Positions 35,521-45,509 of a DNA stretch of 64,000 nt are shown one piece after another. Source of the DNA: Polaribacter marinus (GTDB lineage: Bacteria > Bacteroidota > Bacteroidia > Flavobacteriales > Flavobacteriaceae); NCBI RefSeq assembly GCF_022662535.1, contig NZ_JAKQYM010000006.1, positions 62,001 through 126,000 on the forward strand, in the 5' to 3' direction. Below the pieces are notes generated by a model. That model was not told the origin of the DNA. It was given only the letters and a program-made list of their open reading frames with translations, and did no database searches. Positions within the stretch are counted from its first letter, which is position 1. Every line of letters starts with the position of its first letter. Made by a program: the position numbers and the translations under genes.

Positions 35521-36570
35521 TTAATTGTCCTTCAAAGCATTCCACCCTTGGGCTTTTAATGCTATTTCTTGACCAGCTCTTGTTACTAAGTTTAAACCTT
35601 GGTTTTCTGCAGTGATATGACCAACGACAGAAAAATTAGGATTTCCTTTTATCTTATCAAAATCTGCAATGGGCACTGTAAATAATAGTTCATAATCTTC
35701 TCCTCCACTTAAAGCAACCATGGTAGAATCTAACTCAAATTCTTCACAAGTAGAAATTACTTGTGGATCTAAAGGTAATTTGTCTTCATAAATTTTACAT
35801 CCAACTTTAGACTGAGAGCAAATATGCATAACTTCTGAAGAAAGTCCATCCGAAATATCTATCATAGAAGTAGGTTTTATATCCAATTCTTTTAACAAAG
35901 CAGCAATATCTTTACGTGCTTCTGGTTTTAATTGACGTTCAATCAAATAGGTATAATTATCTAAATCTGGTTGATTATTTGGATCTACTTTAAAAACTTG
36001 TTTTTCTCTTTCTAAAACTTGTAATCCTAAATATGCTGCACCTAAATCTCCAGAAACTACAATTAAATCGGTTTCTTTTGCTGTATTTCTATATACAATA
36101 TCTTCTTTTGCTGCTTTACCAATTGCGGTAATAGATATCAACATTCCTTTAGTCGAAGACGTAGTGTCTCCTCCAATTAAATCTACCTGATACGTTTCAC
36201 AAGCTAGCTGAATTCCTGCATATAATTCCTCAATTGCTTCTAAAGGAAATCTATTCGAAACCGCAATAGAAACGGTAATTTGCTCTGCAACTCCATTCAT
36301 TGCGTATACATCAGACAAATTAATCATTACAGCTTTGTAACCTAAATGTTTAAGAGGCATATAACTTAAATCAAAATGCACGCCTTCTATTAACAAATCT
36401 GTAGTAACCAATGTTTGTTTCTCAGATGCATCTATAACTGCTGCATCATCTCCAATCCCTTTTATGCTTGATGGATTTTGTAACTTAAAGTATTTTGTAA
36501 TATGATTAATTAAACCAAACTCACCAAGTTCTGCCAACGATGTCTTTTGTGTATTCTTATCTTCTAACAT
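35521..36570 (-). CDS. thiL: thiamine-monophosphate kinase
   Basis: Phosphorylates thiamine monophosphate to the diphosphate cofactor. The 349-residue length suits the family. It shows GIGDDAAVID with the metal-binding aspartates, TTDLLIEGVHFDLSYM, NLSDVYAMNG, LIGGDTTSS and SMIDISDGLSSEVMHI, all typical. It is a member of the PurM-like kinases (ATP-binding at the dimer face). Its 3' end is bounded by a terminator at 35465-35500, and no other thiamine gene is adjacent, so it is a lone locus. Confidence 0.95.
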   Translation of the reverse strand: MLEDKNTQKTSLAELGEFGLINHITKYFKLQNPSSIKGIGDDAAVIDASEKQTLVTTDLLIEGVHFDLSYMPLKHLGYKAVMINLSDVYAMNGVAEQITVSIAVSNRFPLEAIEELYAGIQLACETYQVDLIGGDTTSSTKGMLISITAIGKAAKEDIVYRNTAKETDLIVVSGDLGAAYLGLQVLEREKQVFKVDPNNQPDLDNYTYLIERQLKPEARKDIAALLKELDIKPTSMIDISDGLSSEVMHICSQSKVGCKIYEDKLPLDPQVISTCEEFELDSTMVALSGGEDYELLFTVPIADFDKIKGNPNFSVVGHITAENQGLNLVTRAGQEIALKAQGWNALKDN

Positions 36571-36789
36571 GCTGCAAAGATAAATACATTATAAGTGAAT
36601 ACAGAATTACTTTAACAGAGATGTTTATTTTTTTATGTTTTTAAGTGGTATTTTTGATTAATCATCATTAAAACAATAAAAAGGTAGTATCTTTATTTTG
36701 CTATCACTTCATAAAAAGTGATGAATCAAAATACTATACAACAAGAAAACTGCGTTTTATAAAAAGTAGCTGTTAGATAATTTAATAAT

Positions 36790-38004
36790 ATGGTTAAAAA
36801 TTCATTTCTATTAATATTTATTTTCCTTTTTAGTTGTACAAAAAAAGATGTTTTTGATGCTAAAAAGCAATTTATCATTAATCCTATTGCAAAATGTGAA
36901 AATGGTTTTGCCGGAGAATATCCTTGTAATGATTATGATTTACTTACCCACATTTCTTTAGAAGATATGAGTGGAGAAAACACCACTGGAAGTGATTGCT
37001 GGGGTTGGGTAAATCCACTTACTGATAATGAATACGCTTTAATGTGTACAAACAAAGGCGTAACTTTTGTAGATATTACAGATCCTGCAAATGCGGTTAT
37101 CCTTGGTACTTTAAAAACTAGAACCGTAGACAACCCTATCAGAGAGATAAAAGTACACAATTCTATTGCTTATATTGTTAGTGAAGCTGATGACCATCAG
37201 ATGCAACTTTTTAATTTAAGAAGGTTAGAGGGAGTTATCAATCCTCCAGAAGAATTTACAGCAGATAAAATTTACAACTCTTTTAAAACAGCCCACAATA
37301 TTACTATTAATGAAGATTCAGGTTATGCTTATGTTGTAGGTTCAGACACCTATAATGGGGGACCACACTTTGTTGATCTTAACAAAAATTTTAAACCTAT
37401 TGAGGCAGGAGGTTATGCAGATAACAGTTATTCTAATGATATACAAGTGGTAACGTATAATGGTCCTGATACAGAGTATTCGGGAAAAGAAATTTTAATA
37501 GGAAGTAATCAAACCGAAGTTGTTATTGTTGATGTAACTGATAAAGAAAATCCAAAAAAAATAACCTCTTTCTCATACCCAAATATTAGCTATACACATA
37601 AAGGATGGTTTACAGAAGACCAACGTTATTTTATTGTAGGAGATGAATTTGATGAAAGAGATTTTGGTATGAATACAAAAACGATTGTTTTCGATTTTTC
37701 TGATTTAAACAATCCTATCCATCATGTAGATTATTTTGGATTATCAATAGCAATAGATCATAATGGATATGTTAAAGGAAATCTTTTGTACCAAGCAAAT
37801 TATACGGGAGGAATAAGAATGATTGATATTTCAGATATTGAAAATAAAAACTTATCTGAAGTAGGGTACTTTGATACATATCCAGAAAATGACAACGCAA
37901 GTTTTAATGGTACTCAGAATGTTTATCCATATTTACCAAGTGGTAACATTATAGTTAGTGATATTAGTAGGGGCTTGTTTGTCATTAGAAAAAAAGGTTC
38001 TTAA
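36790..38004 (+). CDS. choice-of-anchor B family lipoprotein
   Basis: A 404-residue lipoprotein with lipobox C16 (IFLFSC). The segment CENGFAGEYPCNDYDLLTHISLEDM and GSDCWGWVNPLTDNEYAL are the signature of the choice-of-anchor B family (TIGR04312), which forms a beta-propeller-like fold of repeats such as VTFVDITDPANAVILGTL, TEVVIVDVTDKENPKKI and IRMIDISDIENKNL. Such proteins are exposed at the cell surface; their targets are unknown. The N-terminal anchor here is lipid, not the C-terminal sorting signal of other members. It stands alone. Confidence 0.86.
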   Translation: MVKNSFLLIFIFLFSCTKKDVFDAKKQFIINPIAKCENGFAGEYPCNDYDLLTHISLEDMSGENTTGSDCWGWVNPLTDNEYALMCTNKGVTFVDITDPANAVILGTLKTRTVDNPIREIKVHNSIAYIVSEADDHQMQLFNLRRLEGVINPPEEFTADKIYNSFKTAHNITINEDSGYAYVVGSDTYNGGPHFVDLNKNFKPIEAGGYADNSYSNDIQVVTYNGPDTEYSGKEILIGSNQTEVVIVDVTDKENPKKITSFSYPNISYTHKGWFTEDQRYFIVGDEFDERDFGMNTKTIVFDFSDLNNPIHHVDYFGLSIAIDHNGYVKGNLLYQANYTGGIRMIDISDIENKNLSEVGYFDTYPENDNASFNGTQNVYPYLPSGNIIVSDISRGLFVIRKKGS

Positions 38005-38165
38005 AAAAAAGATCTCTTATTACTTTGTCTTATTAACTTCTCAAAAAAATTAGGAGAATAAATAATTAATTCTTCTCCATTCTACCTTTAAATAGTAATC
38101 AACAAAACCAATTGTTACATCAGGTTTCATAATGAAAAATTACCTTTTTTATGCTACTTATATTG

Positions 38166-38173
38166 TATATTTG
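38166..38173 (+). promoter_or_regulatory. -7 element of the suf operon
   Basis: TATATTTG matches TAnnTTTG, 31 bases before the sufA ATG at 38205. It lies after the in-frame ATG at 38151, which argues against that start. A clear TTG at -33 is missing. Confidence 0.5.
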
Positions 38174-38204
38174 CAGTCAATTTAGATTTAATCTATTTAA
38201 AATT

Positions 38205-38534
38205 ATGATAAAAGTTTCAGACACAGCAAAGAAAAAAGTCATAGAATTAATGACTGAAGAAGGCTTTGATGCTACAAAAGACTATGTTCGAGTAGGTGTT
38301 AAAAGTGGAGGGTGTTCAGGGTTATCATATGATTTAACTTTTGATAACAAAAAAGCTGAAAACGATAAGGTTTTTGAAGAAAATGACGTAAAAATCATTG
38401 TAGACAAAAAGAGTTTTTTATATTTAGTTGGTACCACTTTAGAATATTCAGGAGGTTTAAACGGAAAAGGATTTGTTTTTAACAATCCAAACGCAAACAG
38501 AACTTGTGGTTGTGGAGAATCATTTTCACTTTAG
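38205..38534 (+). CDS. sufA: iron-sulfur cluster assembly A-type carrier protein
   Basis: The 109-residue HesB/IscA/SufA-type carrier has the three conserved cysteines C37 (GGCSGLSYD), C101 and C103 (TCGCGESFSL), which bind and pass on iron-sulfur clusters. The ATG at 38205 is chosen because homologues begin MIKVSDTAKKKVIELM. It is the first gene of the SUF locus, 145 bases before sufB; the gap holds AT-rich repeats (for example AAGTTGATAAG) and no further gene. A -7 element is at 38166-38173. The name sufA is by position; the sequence alone would also allow IscA. Confidence 0.92.
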   Translation: MIKVSDTAKKKVIELMTEEGFDATKDYVRVGVKSGGCSGLSYDLTFDNKKAENDKVFEENDVKIIVDKKSFLYLVGTTLEYSGGLNGKGFVFNNPNANRTCGCGESFSL

Positions 38535-38679
38535 CTCTTAAAGTTATAAGTTAAAACGTTTTTAAAGTTGATTGAAAAATAAAAAAGTAAATGAAGTTTC
38601 TAAGTTGATAAGTAGTTTATTAAAACACCTACATACAACTTTATAAACTTTCAACTTTTTAACATTATAAACTAATTGT

Positions 38680-40128
38680 ATGAGTAAGTATACAGAAGAA
38701 GATTTAGAAAAAGAATTAGAAACCCAAGAATATAAATACGGTTTTTATACAGATATAGAAAGTGATACATTTCCTGTAGGATTAAATGAAGATGTTGTTC
38801 GCGCAATTTCTAAAAAGAAAAATGAACCAGAATGGATGACGGAATGGCGTTTAGAGGCGTTTAGAGTATGGGAAAAAATGGAAGAACCAGAATGGGCAAA
38901 TGTGCATTATGAAAAACCAAAATTTCAAGATATCGCTTATTATTCTGCTCCTAAAAAGAAACCTAAATTAAATTCTTTAGATGAAGTAGATCCAGAATTA
39001 TTAGACACTTTTAAGCGTTTAGGGATTTCTATTGATGAGCAAAAAAAATTAGCCAATGTAGCGGTAGATATTGTCATGGATTCTGTTTCTGTTGCTACTA
39101 CTTTTAAGAAAACGTTAGGTGAAAAGGGTATTATTTTTATGCCAATTTCCGAAGCAATTCAAGAACATCCAGAATTGGTGAGAAAATATTTAGGAACCGT
39201 TGTACCAACAACAGACAACTTTTATGCAGCATTAAATTCGGCTGTTTTTTCTGATGGATCTTTCTGTTACATTCCAAAAGGCGTTCGTTGTCCTATGGAA
39301 CTTTCTACTTATTTTAGAATTAACGAAGGAGGAACGGGACAGTTTGAAAGAACCTTAGTAGTTGCAGATAAAGGTAGTTATGTTTCTTATTTAGAAGGTT
39401 GTACTGCACCAAGTAGAGATGAAAACCAATTACACGCCGCTGTTGTAGAATTAATTGCAATGGACGATGCAGAAATTAAATATTCTACAGTACAAAACTG
39501 GTATCCTGGTAATAAAGAAGGAAAAGGTGGTGTTTACAATTTTGTAACCAAAAGAGGATTGTGTGAAAACAATGCGAAAATTTCTTGGACTCAAGTAGAA
39601 ACTGGTTCTGCTGTAACTTGGAAATATCCTTCTTGTATTTTAAAAGGAAACAATTCTGTGGGTGAATTTTACTCAATTGCAGTAACAAATAATCATCAAC
39701 AAGCAGATACCGGAACAAAAATGATTCACTTGGGTAAAAACACCAGGTCTACCATTATTTCTAAAGGAATTTCTGCAGGGCATTCTCAAAACTCTTATAG
39801 AGGTTTGGTACATGTTGGGGCAAGAGCAGAAAACGCACGTAACTTCTCTCAATGTGATTCCTTATTAATGGGTAATGCATGTGGTGCACACACGTTTCCG
39901 TATATAGAAGCTAAAAATAAATCGGCACAAATAGAACACGAAGCTACAACAAGTAAAATTGGTGAAGACCAATTATTTTACTGTAACCAACGTGGTATCG
40001 ATACAGAAAAAGCCATTGCATTAATTGTAAACGGATTTAGCAAAGAGGTTTTAAATAAATTACCAATGGAATTTGCCGTAGAAGCGCAAAAATTATTGGA
40101 AATTAGTTTAGAAGGAAGTGTTGGATAA
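38680..40128 (+). CDS. sufB: Fe-S cluster assembly protein SufB
   Basis: Core scaffold of the SufBCD complex. The 482-residue protein shows the typical SufB sequence: [27 protein letters not shown]-type middle (in pieces [14 protein letters not shown] and [20 protein letters not shown]), the [27 protein letters not shown] segment, and the Cys residue in [16 protein letters not shown]-like region, [21 protein letters not shown]. The beta-helix core then ends in [19 protein letters not shown]. It follows sufA and precedes sufC by 78 bases, so the complex is encoded as a unit. Confidence 0.97.
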   Translation: MSKYTEEDLEKELETQEYKYGFYTDIESDTFPVGLNEDVVRAISKKKNEPEWMTEWRLEAFRVWEKMEEPEWANVHYEKPKFQDIAYYSAPKKKPKLNSLDEVDPELLDTFKRLGISIDEQKKLANVAVDIVMDSVSVATTFKKTLGEKGIIFMPISEAIQEHPELVRKYLGTVVPTTDNFYAALNSAVFSDGSFCYIPKGVRCPMELSTYFRINEGGTGQFERTLVVADKGSYVSYLEGCTAPSRDENQLHAAVVELIAMDDAEIKYSTVQNWYPGNKEGKGGVYNFVTKRGLCENNAKISWTQVETGSAVTWKYPSCILKGNNSVGEFYSIAVTNNHQQADTGTKMIHLGKNTRSTIISKGISAGHSQNSYRGLVHVGARAENARNFSQCDSLLMGNACGAHTFPYIEAKNKSAQIEHEATTSKIGEDQLFYCNQRGIDTEKAIALIVNGFSKEVLNKLPMEFAVEAQKLLEISLEGSVG

Positions 40129-40139
40129 TTTATAACCAA

Positions 40140-40206
40140 CCATAAAATATATAATTATTAAAATAATGCTTCTAGCCAAAAGCTAAAAGCCAATAGCATA
40201 AAGAGA
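40140..40206. repeat. AGCC/AAAAGC repeat spacer before sufC
   Basis: The spacer between sufB and sufC contains CTAGCCAAAAGCTAAAAGCC, a run of degenerate units of about seven bases with inverted symmetry. A similar run lies at 60536-60613 before mutS. It looks like an accumulated low-complexity repeat, not a gene. Confidence 0.4.
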
Positions 40207-40956
40207 ATGTTAAAAATAGAAAATTTACAAGCAAGTATAGACGATAAATCAATTTTAAAAGGATTGAATTTAGAAGTAAAAGCAGGTGAAGTACACGCAA
40301 TTATGGGACCTAATGGAGCTGGAAAAAGTACCTTAGCTAACATTATTGCCGGAAAAGAAGATTACGAAGTTACTGCCGGAACTATTGAATTGAACGGTGA
40401 AGATATTAGCGAATTAGCACCAGAAGAAAGAGCTCATAACGGTGTGTTTTTATCTTTTCAATATCCTGTAGAAATTCCTGGAGTTTCTGTAACTAACTTT
40501 ATTAAAACGGCTATTAACGAAACTCGTAAAGCAAAAGGTTTAGAAGACATGCCAGCAAAAGACATGTTAAAAATGATTCGTGAGAAATCTGAATTGTTAG
40601 AAATAGACCGTAAATTCTTATCTCGTTCTTTAAACGAAGGTTTTTCTGGAGGAGAAAAGAAACGTAACGAGATTTTTCAAATGGCAATGCTAGAACCAAA
40701 ATTAGCAATACTTGACGAAACTGATTCTGGTTTAGATATTGATGCTTTGCGTATTGTTGCAAACGGAGTTAACAAACTAAAATCTAAAGACAACGCTGTT
40801 ATTGTAATTACACACTACCAACGTTTATTAGATTATATCGTACCCGATTTTGTACACGTTTTATACGATGGTAAAATCGTAAAAAGTGGAGACGCTTCTT
40901 TAGCTTTAGAGTTAGAAGCAAAAGGGTATGATTGGATTAAGAAAGAATTAGTGTAA
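40207..40956 (+). CDS. sufC: Fe-S cluster assembly ATPase SufC
   Basis: ABC-type ATPase of the SufBCD complex, soluble and without membrane domains. The 249 residues have Walker [10 protein letters not shown] near residue 36, the Q-loop in [13 protein letters not shown], the signature [13 protein letters not shown] and Walker [15 protein letters not shown], followed by the H-loop [11 protein letters not shown]. All catalytic residues are intact. It precedes sufD by 69 bases. Confidence 0.97.
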   Translation: MLKIENLQASIDDKSILKGLNLEVKAGEVHAIMGPNGAGKSTLANIIAGKEDYEVTAGTIELNGEDISELAPEERAHNGVFLSFQYPVEIPGVSVTNFIKTAINETRKAKGLEDMPAKDMLKMIREKSELLEIDRKFLSRSLNEGFSGGEKKRNEIFQMAMLEPKLAILDETDSGLDIDALRIVANGVNKLKSKDNAVIVITHYQRLLDYIVPDFVHVLYDGKIVKSGDASLALELEAKGYDWIKKELV

Positions 40957-41025
40957 ATAAGTTTTCAATCTCCGTTTTCAGTTTACAAAACTGCTTACTG
41001 AGACTGAATACTGAATACTGAAACA
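40957..41025. repeat. CAGT/ACTG repeat spacer between sufC and sufD
   Basis: The spacer contains repeated ACTGA/TCAGT units: TTTTCAGTTTACAAAACTG followed by ACTGAGACTGAATACTGAA and one more ACTGAA. Neighbouring units are inverted copies, so it can fold. I associate ACTG-type spacers with flavobacterial intergenic DNA, from memory. Confidence 0.45.
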
Positions 41026-42339
41026 ATGGAATTAAAAGAAAAATTAATATCATCATATGTAGCTTTTGAAAACGGAATTGATATCAATTCCAATATTCAT
41101 GAGATTCGTTCTAAAGCTTTTCAAAATTTTGAAGCACTAGGTTTTCCTACCAAAAAGTTAGAAGCATGGAAATACACGTCTTTAAACTCGGTTTTAAAAG
41201 AAGACTATAGTATTTTCCCTAACAAAGCAAATAGTGTTGAAATGGCTGATGTAAAGCAATATTTTATACACGATATAGATACTTATAAAATTATTTTTAT
41301 CGATGGAAAATACAGCTCATTTTTATCGGAAACAACACATGATACAATTGATGTTTGCTTAATGTCTGCTGCTTTTACAAAACCAAAATACAAAGCAGTA
41401 ATAGAAAATTACTTTAATAAAGTTGCAAAACAAGACAATTTAACGTCTTTAAATACTGCTTTTGCAACCGAAGGAGCTTATATAAATATTCCTAAGAACA
41501 TCGAAGTTCAAAAGCCAATTCAAATCATTAATTTTACCACAGGTTCTGAGGCAGCAACCATGCTACAACCTAGAAATTTAATTGTTGTTGGAGAGAATTC
41601 TCATGTTCAAATTATAGAACGCCACCAAAGTTTAACAAATAATCCGGTTTTAACCAATTCGGTTACAGAGATTTTTGCAGATAAAAGAGCTTTTGTAGAT
41701 TACTATAAAATTCAAAATGATAAAAAAACAGCTTCATTAGTAGATAATTCTTTTATAGAACAAAAATCTAATAGTGTGGTTTCTGTGCATACTTTTTCTT
41801 TTGGAGGAAACATCACTAGAAATAATTTAAACTTTTATCAAAAAGGAGAATATATTGATTCTATCTTAAAAGGAGTTACAATTATTGAAGGAAAACAACA
41901 TGTAGATCATTGTACTTTGGTACATCATATAGAACCAAATTGCGAATCTCATCAAGATTATAAAGGAATTTATGACGATCGTTCTACAGCTGTTTTTAAC
42001 GGTAAAGTAATTGTAAATAAAGAAGCTCAAAAAACAAACGCTTATCAACAAAACAACAATGTTTTATTAAGTGATAAAGCAACCATTAATGCAAAACCTC
42101 AATTAGAAATTTTTGCAGATGATGTAAAATGTTCTCACGGTTGTACCATTGGTCAACTAGATGATGAAGCTTTATTTTACATGCAACAACGTGGAATTCC
42201 AAAGAAAGAGGGAAAAGCTTTGTTAATGTATGCTTTTGCAAATACTGTTTTAGAAAGTGTTAAAATACCAGAAGTAAAACAACGAATTACAAAATTGATT
42301 GCTAAAAAATTAGGTGTTAATATCGGTTTTGATTTATAA
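41026..42339 (+). CDS. sufD: Fe-S cluster assembly protein SufD
   Basis: Third subunit of the SufBCD complex, homologous to SufB and with the same beta-helix core. The 437 residues include KKLEAWKYTSLNSVLKEDYS, the long strand-rich body with QIIERHQSLTNNPVLTNSV, and the C-terminal FADDVKCSHGCTIGQLDDEALFYMQQRGI, which holds the conserved histidine and cysteine (KCSHGCT) needed for cluster assembly. A terminator follows within 25 bases, so sufS is not on the same transcript by read-through alone. Confidence 0.97.
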   Translation: MELKEKLISSYVAFENGIDINSNIHEIRSKAFQNFEALGFPTKKLEAWKYTSLNSVLKEDYSIFPNKANSVEMADVKQYFIHDIDTYKIIFIDGKYSSFLSETTHDTIDVCLMSAAFTKPKYKAVIENYFNKVAKQDNLTSLNTAFATEGAYINIPKNIEVQKPIQIINFTTGSEAATMLQPRNLIVVGENSHVQIIERHQSLTNNPVLTNSVTEIFADKRAFVDYYKIQNDKKTASLVDNSFIEQKSNSVVSVHTFSFGGNITRNNLNFYQKGEYIDSILKGVTIIEGKQHVDHCTLVHHIEPNCESHQDYKGIYDDRSTAVFNGKVIVNKEAQKTNAYQQNNNVLLSDKATINAKPQLEIFADDVKCSHGCTIGQLDDEALFYMQQRGIPKKEGKALLMYAFANTVLESVKIPEVKQRITKLIAKKLGVNIGFDL

Positions 42340-42362
42340 CATCTTCTTTAAAATTCTATTAT

Positions 42363-42395
42363 AAAAAAAACCACGATAAAATCGTGGTTTTTTTT
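42363..42395. terminator. terminator after sufD
   Basis: ACCACGAT and ATCGTGGT form the core stem with an AAA loop, and eight-base A and T runs extend the stem, giving a long hairpin. It serves sufD and, in reverse, the serine hydrolase gene. Confidence 0.88.
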
Positions 42396-42414
42396 ATAAA
42401 TTAATATTTTCTTT

Positions 42415-43737
42415 TTATTTAACAGCAGCAATTATCTCCTTTAAAAACTGATTTATATCGGCTTTTTCAGTTAAACTCATTCTAACAACTACCATTTCTT
42501 CATCCGGCAAAATAAACACATTTTGCCCTTGATAACCGTTAAAAGAATACATGTTTTTAGGAACATCTGGATATCTATTTCCTGCATTTAACCAAATTTG
42601 GGCACCATACCACCCGTTAGAAGTTGGTGTTGGTGTAGTGGCATATTTTACCCAATCTTTAGCAAATAATTGTTCTCCATTCCAATTTCCATTATGTAAA
42701 TACAATAAACCAAGTTTGGCCCAATCTCTTGGTGTTGCCCATCCGTAAGAAGACCCTACATAGTTTCCCTCTAAATCTGCTTCTACTAACATAGAATTCA
42801 TACCAATCTTATCAATTAAATCTGTATACCAAAAATCTAAATATTCTTGCTGTGTTTTAAACTGACTTCTTAAAATTCCAGATAACAAATTTGTAGTTCC
42901 AGAAGAATAGTGCCACTTTTCATTAGGTTTTGCTATTAAAGGTTTATTTATTTGTGATTTTGTCATATCTCTACCTAAAAACAACATTTTAGAAACATCA
43001 GAAATAGTGTTATAATCTTCATTCCATTCTAAACCAGAATTCATTTGTAATAAATTATGAATAGTAATTTCTTTTCTCTCATCATTTTTCCATTCTTTAA
43101 TAGGCGCTTTATCTTGTACATTTAACTTTCCTTGATGCTCTAAAACTCCAAATAAAGTTCCTGTAATACTTTTAGTCATAGACCAGCCTAAAAATTTAGA
43201 GTTTTTATCAAACCCTTCGATGTATTTTTCTGCAATAATTTGATTTTTATAAATTACAACAACAGCTCTTGTTTTATTTGTTTCATTAAAGATTGAATTA
43301 ACTGCAGTGTTTAATTGTTGATAATCAATTGTATTAAAAACGGTGTCTTTTTGATCTCCATTTCCATAAGGGTAGGGAGTTATATTATCTACTTCTAATC
43401 TTTTTGGAGTTAAAAAAGAAGCCGATTTATCTTTATCTTCTAAGGTTAAAACAGCTCCTAACCCCTCTCTATAAATGGCTTTTCTAGTTAGTAAGCCAAA
43501 AGCAGAAGAGTTTACGATTTTATTTTCTAAATCAATTTTATCCGATGCTAAATTTATGGGTGAAAAATTATTATCATTTGCATCTGTATATGCTAAATCT
43601 CTATTTGCAATAAACTGAGAAGATGCAATATTTTTAGCAGAATAACCGGCAAGAATATTTAATCGTGGATAATTATAAATTATTGCAACAGTAATTAATA
43701 CAAGAAGTAGAAGAAGAATTCGTTTAAAGTTTTTCAT
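42415..43737 (-). CDS. serine hydrolase of the beta-lactamase/PBP-like family
   Basis: The 440-residue protein has an N-terminal membrane anchor or uncleaved signal (RILLLLLVLITVAIIYNYP) and then the class C beta-lactamase fold. The SxxK catalytic motif is in GWSMTKSITGTLFG, with the tyrosine motif in KWHYSSGTTNLLSG and a third motif in YSFNGYQGQNVFILPDEEMVV. Such proteins cleave peptides or esters in the periplasm; a true lactamase role is not shown. It sits in reverse orientation between sufD and sufS, breaking the SUF operon. Confidence 0.87.
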   Translation of the reverse strand: MKNFKRILLLLLVLITVAIIYNYPRLNILAGYSAKNIASSQFIANRDLAYTDANDNNFSPINLASDKIDLENKIVNSSAFGLLTRKAIYREGLGAVLTLEDKDKSASFLTPKRLEVDNITPYPYGNGDQKDTVFNTIDYQQLNTAVNSIFNETNKTRAVVVIYKNQIIAEKYIEGFDKNSKFLGWSMTKSITGTLFGVLEHQGKLNVQDKAPIKEWKNDERKEITIHNLLQMNSGLEWNEDYNTISDVSKMLFLGRDMTKSQINKPLIAKPNEKWHYSSGTTNLLSGILRSQFKTQQEYLDFWYTDLIDKIGMNSMLVEADLEGNYVGSSYGWATPRDWAKLGLLYLHNGNWNGEQLFAKDWVKYATTPTPTSNGWYGAQIWLNAGNRYPDVPKNMYSFNGYQGQNVFILPDEEMVVVRMSLTEKADINQFLKEIIAAVK

Positions 43738-43809
43738 TGATATAATATTTAGTCTTGTAAAAATAAGAAAATCATATTCAGTTTCACAAAAGTTTAAAAA
43801 TACATCCTT

Positions 43810-43817
43810 TATCTTTG
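43810..43817 (+). promoter_or_regulatory. -7 element of sufS
   Basis: TATCTTTG matches TAnnTTTG, 19 bases before the sufS ATG at 43837. It gives sufS its own promoter after the inserted hydrolase gene. Confidence 0.5.
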
Positions 43818-43836
43818 TAACTTAAAACAATTTTCT

Positions 43837-45051
43837 ATGTTTAATGTTGATAAAATTCGAGAAGATTTTCCCATTCTAAAAAGAACAATTCATGGAAAGC
43901 CTTTGGTGTACTTTGATAATGCTGCTACTTCTCAAACTCCACAAATTGTAATAGATGCAATTGTTGATTATTATAGTAATTACAATGCTAATATCCATAG
44001 AGGTGTACATACTTTAAGTCAAGAAGCAACAGATAAATATGAAGAAGCACGAATTAAAATTCAAAAACATTTTAATGCAAAAGAAGCATATGAAATTATT
44101 TTAACTTCGGGTACTACAGATAGTATAAATATGGTAGCTTCTGGTTTTGCTTCGTTTTTAAATAAAGGTGATGAAATTATCGTTTCTGCATTAGAGCATC
44201 ATTCTAATATTGTACCGTGGCAAATGTTGTGCGAAAAAACAGGAGCTATCTTAAAGGTAATCCCAATGAATGAAGATGGTTCTTTACAAATGAATGAATA
44301 TCATCATTTATTAAATGAAAACACCAAATTGGTTTTTTGCAATCATGTTTCTAACGCATTAGGAACCGTGAATCCTATTAAAGAAATTATTGATGCTGCA
44401 CATAAAGTAAACGCTGCTGTTTTAATTGATGGTGCACAAGCAACGCCTCACATAAAGCCGGATGTACAAAAATTAGATGTAGATTTTTACGTAGCTTCAG
44501 CTCATAAATTGTGCGGCCCAACAGGAGTTGGATTGTTATATGGAAAACAAGAATGGTTAGAAAAACTACCTCCTTACCAAGGTGGAGGAGAAATGATAGA
44601 AACAGTTACTTTCGAAAAAACAACTTATGCTGGTTTACCTCATAAGTTCGAAGCTGGAACTCCAAATATTTGTGGAGGAATTGCTTTTGGAACTGCTATA
44701 GATTATCTAAACACCATTGGTTTTAATGCTATTGCTAAATACGAAAATGAACTTTTGGTATATGGAACTCAAGAATTATTAAAAATCGAAGGGTTAAAAA
44801 TTTATGGAACTACCAAAGAAAAAACATCGGTAATTTCTTTTAATATTGATGAAATTCATCCTTATGATATTGGTGCTATTTTAGATAAATTAGGTATTGC
44901 TGTAAGAACCGGACATCATTGTGCACAACCAATCATGAATTTTTATAAAATACCTGGAACCGTAAGAGCCTCTTTTTCCTTTTATAATACAAAAGAAGAA
45001 ATAGATCTTTTTATTGAAGCTTTAAAACGAGCTAAAAAAATGCTGGCATAA
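43837..45051 (+). CDS. sufS: cysteine desulfurase SufS
   Basis: Pyridoxal-phosphate enzyme that takes sulfur from cysteine for SufBCD. The 404-residue protein has DNAATSQTPQIVIDAI, the PLP lysine in YVASAHKLCGPTGVGLLYG, and the active-site cysteine in RTGHHCAQPIMNFY near residue 362. The start FDNAA and the RTGHHCAQP end are those of the SufS/CsdA group. The partner SufE is not found in this window. A -7 element gives it a separate promoter. The downstream lipoprotein gene starts 35 bases later. Confidence 0.97.
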   Translation: MFNVDKIREDFPILKRTIHGKPLVYFDNAATSQTPQIVIDAIVDYYSNYNANIHRGVHTLSQEATDKYEEARIKIQKHFNAKEAYEIILTSGTTDSINMVASGFASFLNKGDEIIVSALEHHSNIVPWQMLCEKTGAILKVIPMNEDGSLQMNEYHHLLNENTKLVFCNHVSNALGTVNPIKEIIDAAHKVNAAVLIDGAQATPHIKPDVQKLDVDFYVASAHKLCGPTGVGLLYGKQEWLEKLPPYQGGGEMIETVTFEKTTYAGLPHKFEAGTPNICGGIAFGTAIDYLNTIGFNAIAKYENELLVYGTQELLKIEGLKIYGTTKEKTSVISFNIDEIHPYDIGAILDKLGIAVRTGHHCAQPIMNFYKIPGTVRASFSFYNTKEEIDLFIEALKRAKKMLA

Positions 45052-45086
45052 ATTTTGAATAAAATATAATTACAAAACCAAAACAG

Positions 45087-45509
45087 ATGAAAATACTATC
45101 AAAAATATTATCGCTTTCCTTAGTGCTCTTTTTTTCTAACTGCTCATCTTCAAAAAAAGTAGCTACACCAAATTTTGAAGTTCATTTTAGTGCACAAAAT
45201 AGAGGATATTCAGAAATTATTGATTTTTCTAAAAACAACCTGCATCTTAAAACCACTAGAGAAGAGAAAACAGTTGTTTTAAGCACAAAACAACTTAGTT
45301 CTATACAAGAAGCTCTTTCTGAAATAAATCTTTCTGAAATAGCAAGTTTAAAAGCCCCATCTGAAAAAAGAATTTATGATGGAGCAATGACTGCAATCAT
45401 CATCATAAAAAAAGGAAATGAAACTTTTACCTCTTCTGGTTTTGATCATGACAATCCTCCTAAAGAACTTACTTCTTTAGTAAGTCTTTTAAGAACTTAC
45501 TTAAAATAA
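45087..45509 (+). CDS. hypothetical lipoprotein
   Basis: A 140-residue lipoprotein with lipobox C19 (VLFFSNC) followed by SSSKKV. The body is short, beta-rich and has no catalytic motif that I recognise; residues IDFSKNNLHLKTTREEKTVV and KRIYDGAMTAIIIIKKGNETF suggest a compact domain. It follows sufS closely and ends just before a terminator. A link to iron-sulfur assembly is only by position. In other Flavobacteria the place after sufS is commonly taken by sufE or a similar gene; here it is not. Confidence 0.7.
   Translation: MKILSKILSLSLVLFFSNCSSSKKVATPNFEVHFSAQNRGYSEIIDFSKNNLHLKTTREEKTVVLSTKQLSSIQEALSEINLSEIASLKAPSEKRIYDGAMTAIIIIKKGNETFTSSGFDHDNPPKELTSLVSLLRTYLK

Noticed and set aside
38151-38204. 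Upstream ATG for sufA
   Set aside because: The extra 18 residues are hydrophobic and unlike A-type carriers, and the -7 element is inside this stretch.
38535-38679. Small gene or RNA between sufA and sufB
   Set aside because: The gap holds only AT-rich repetitive sequence and no open frame or stable fold.
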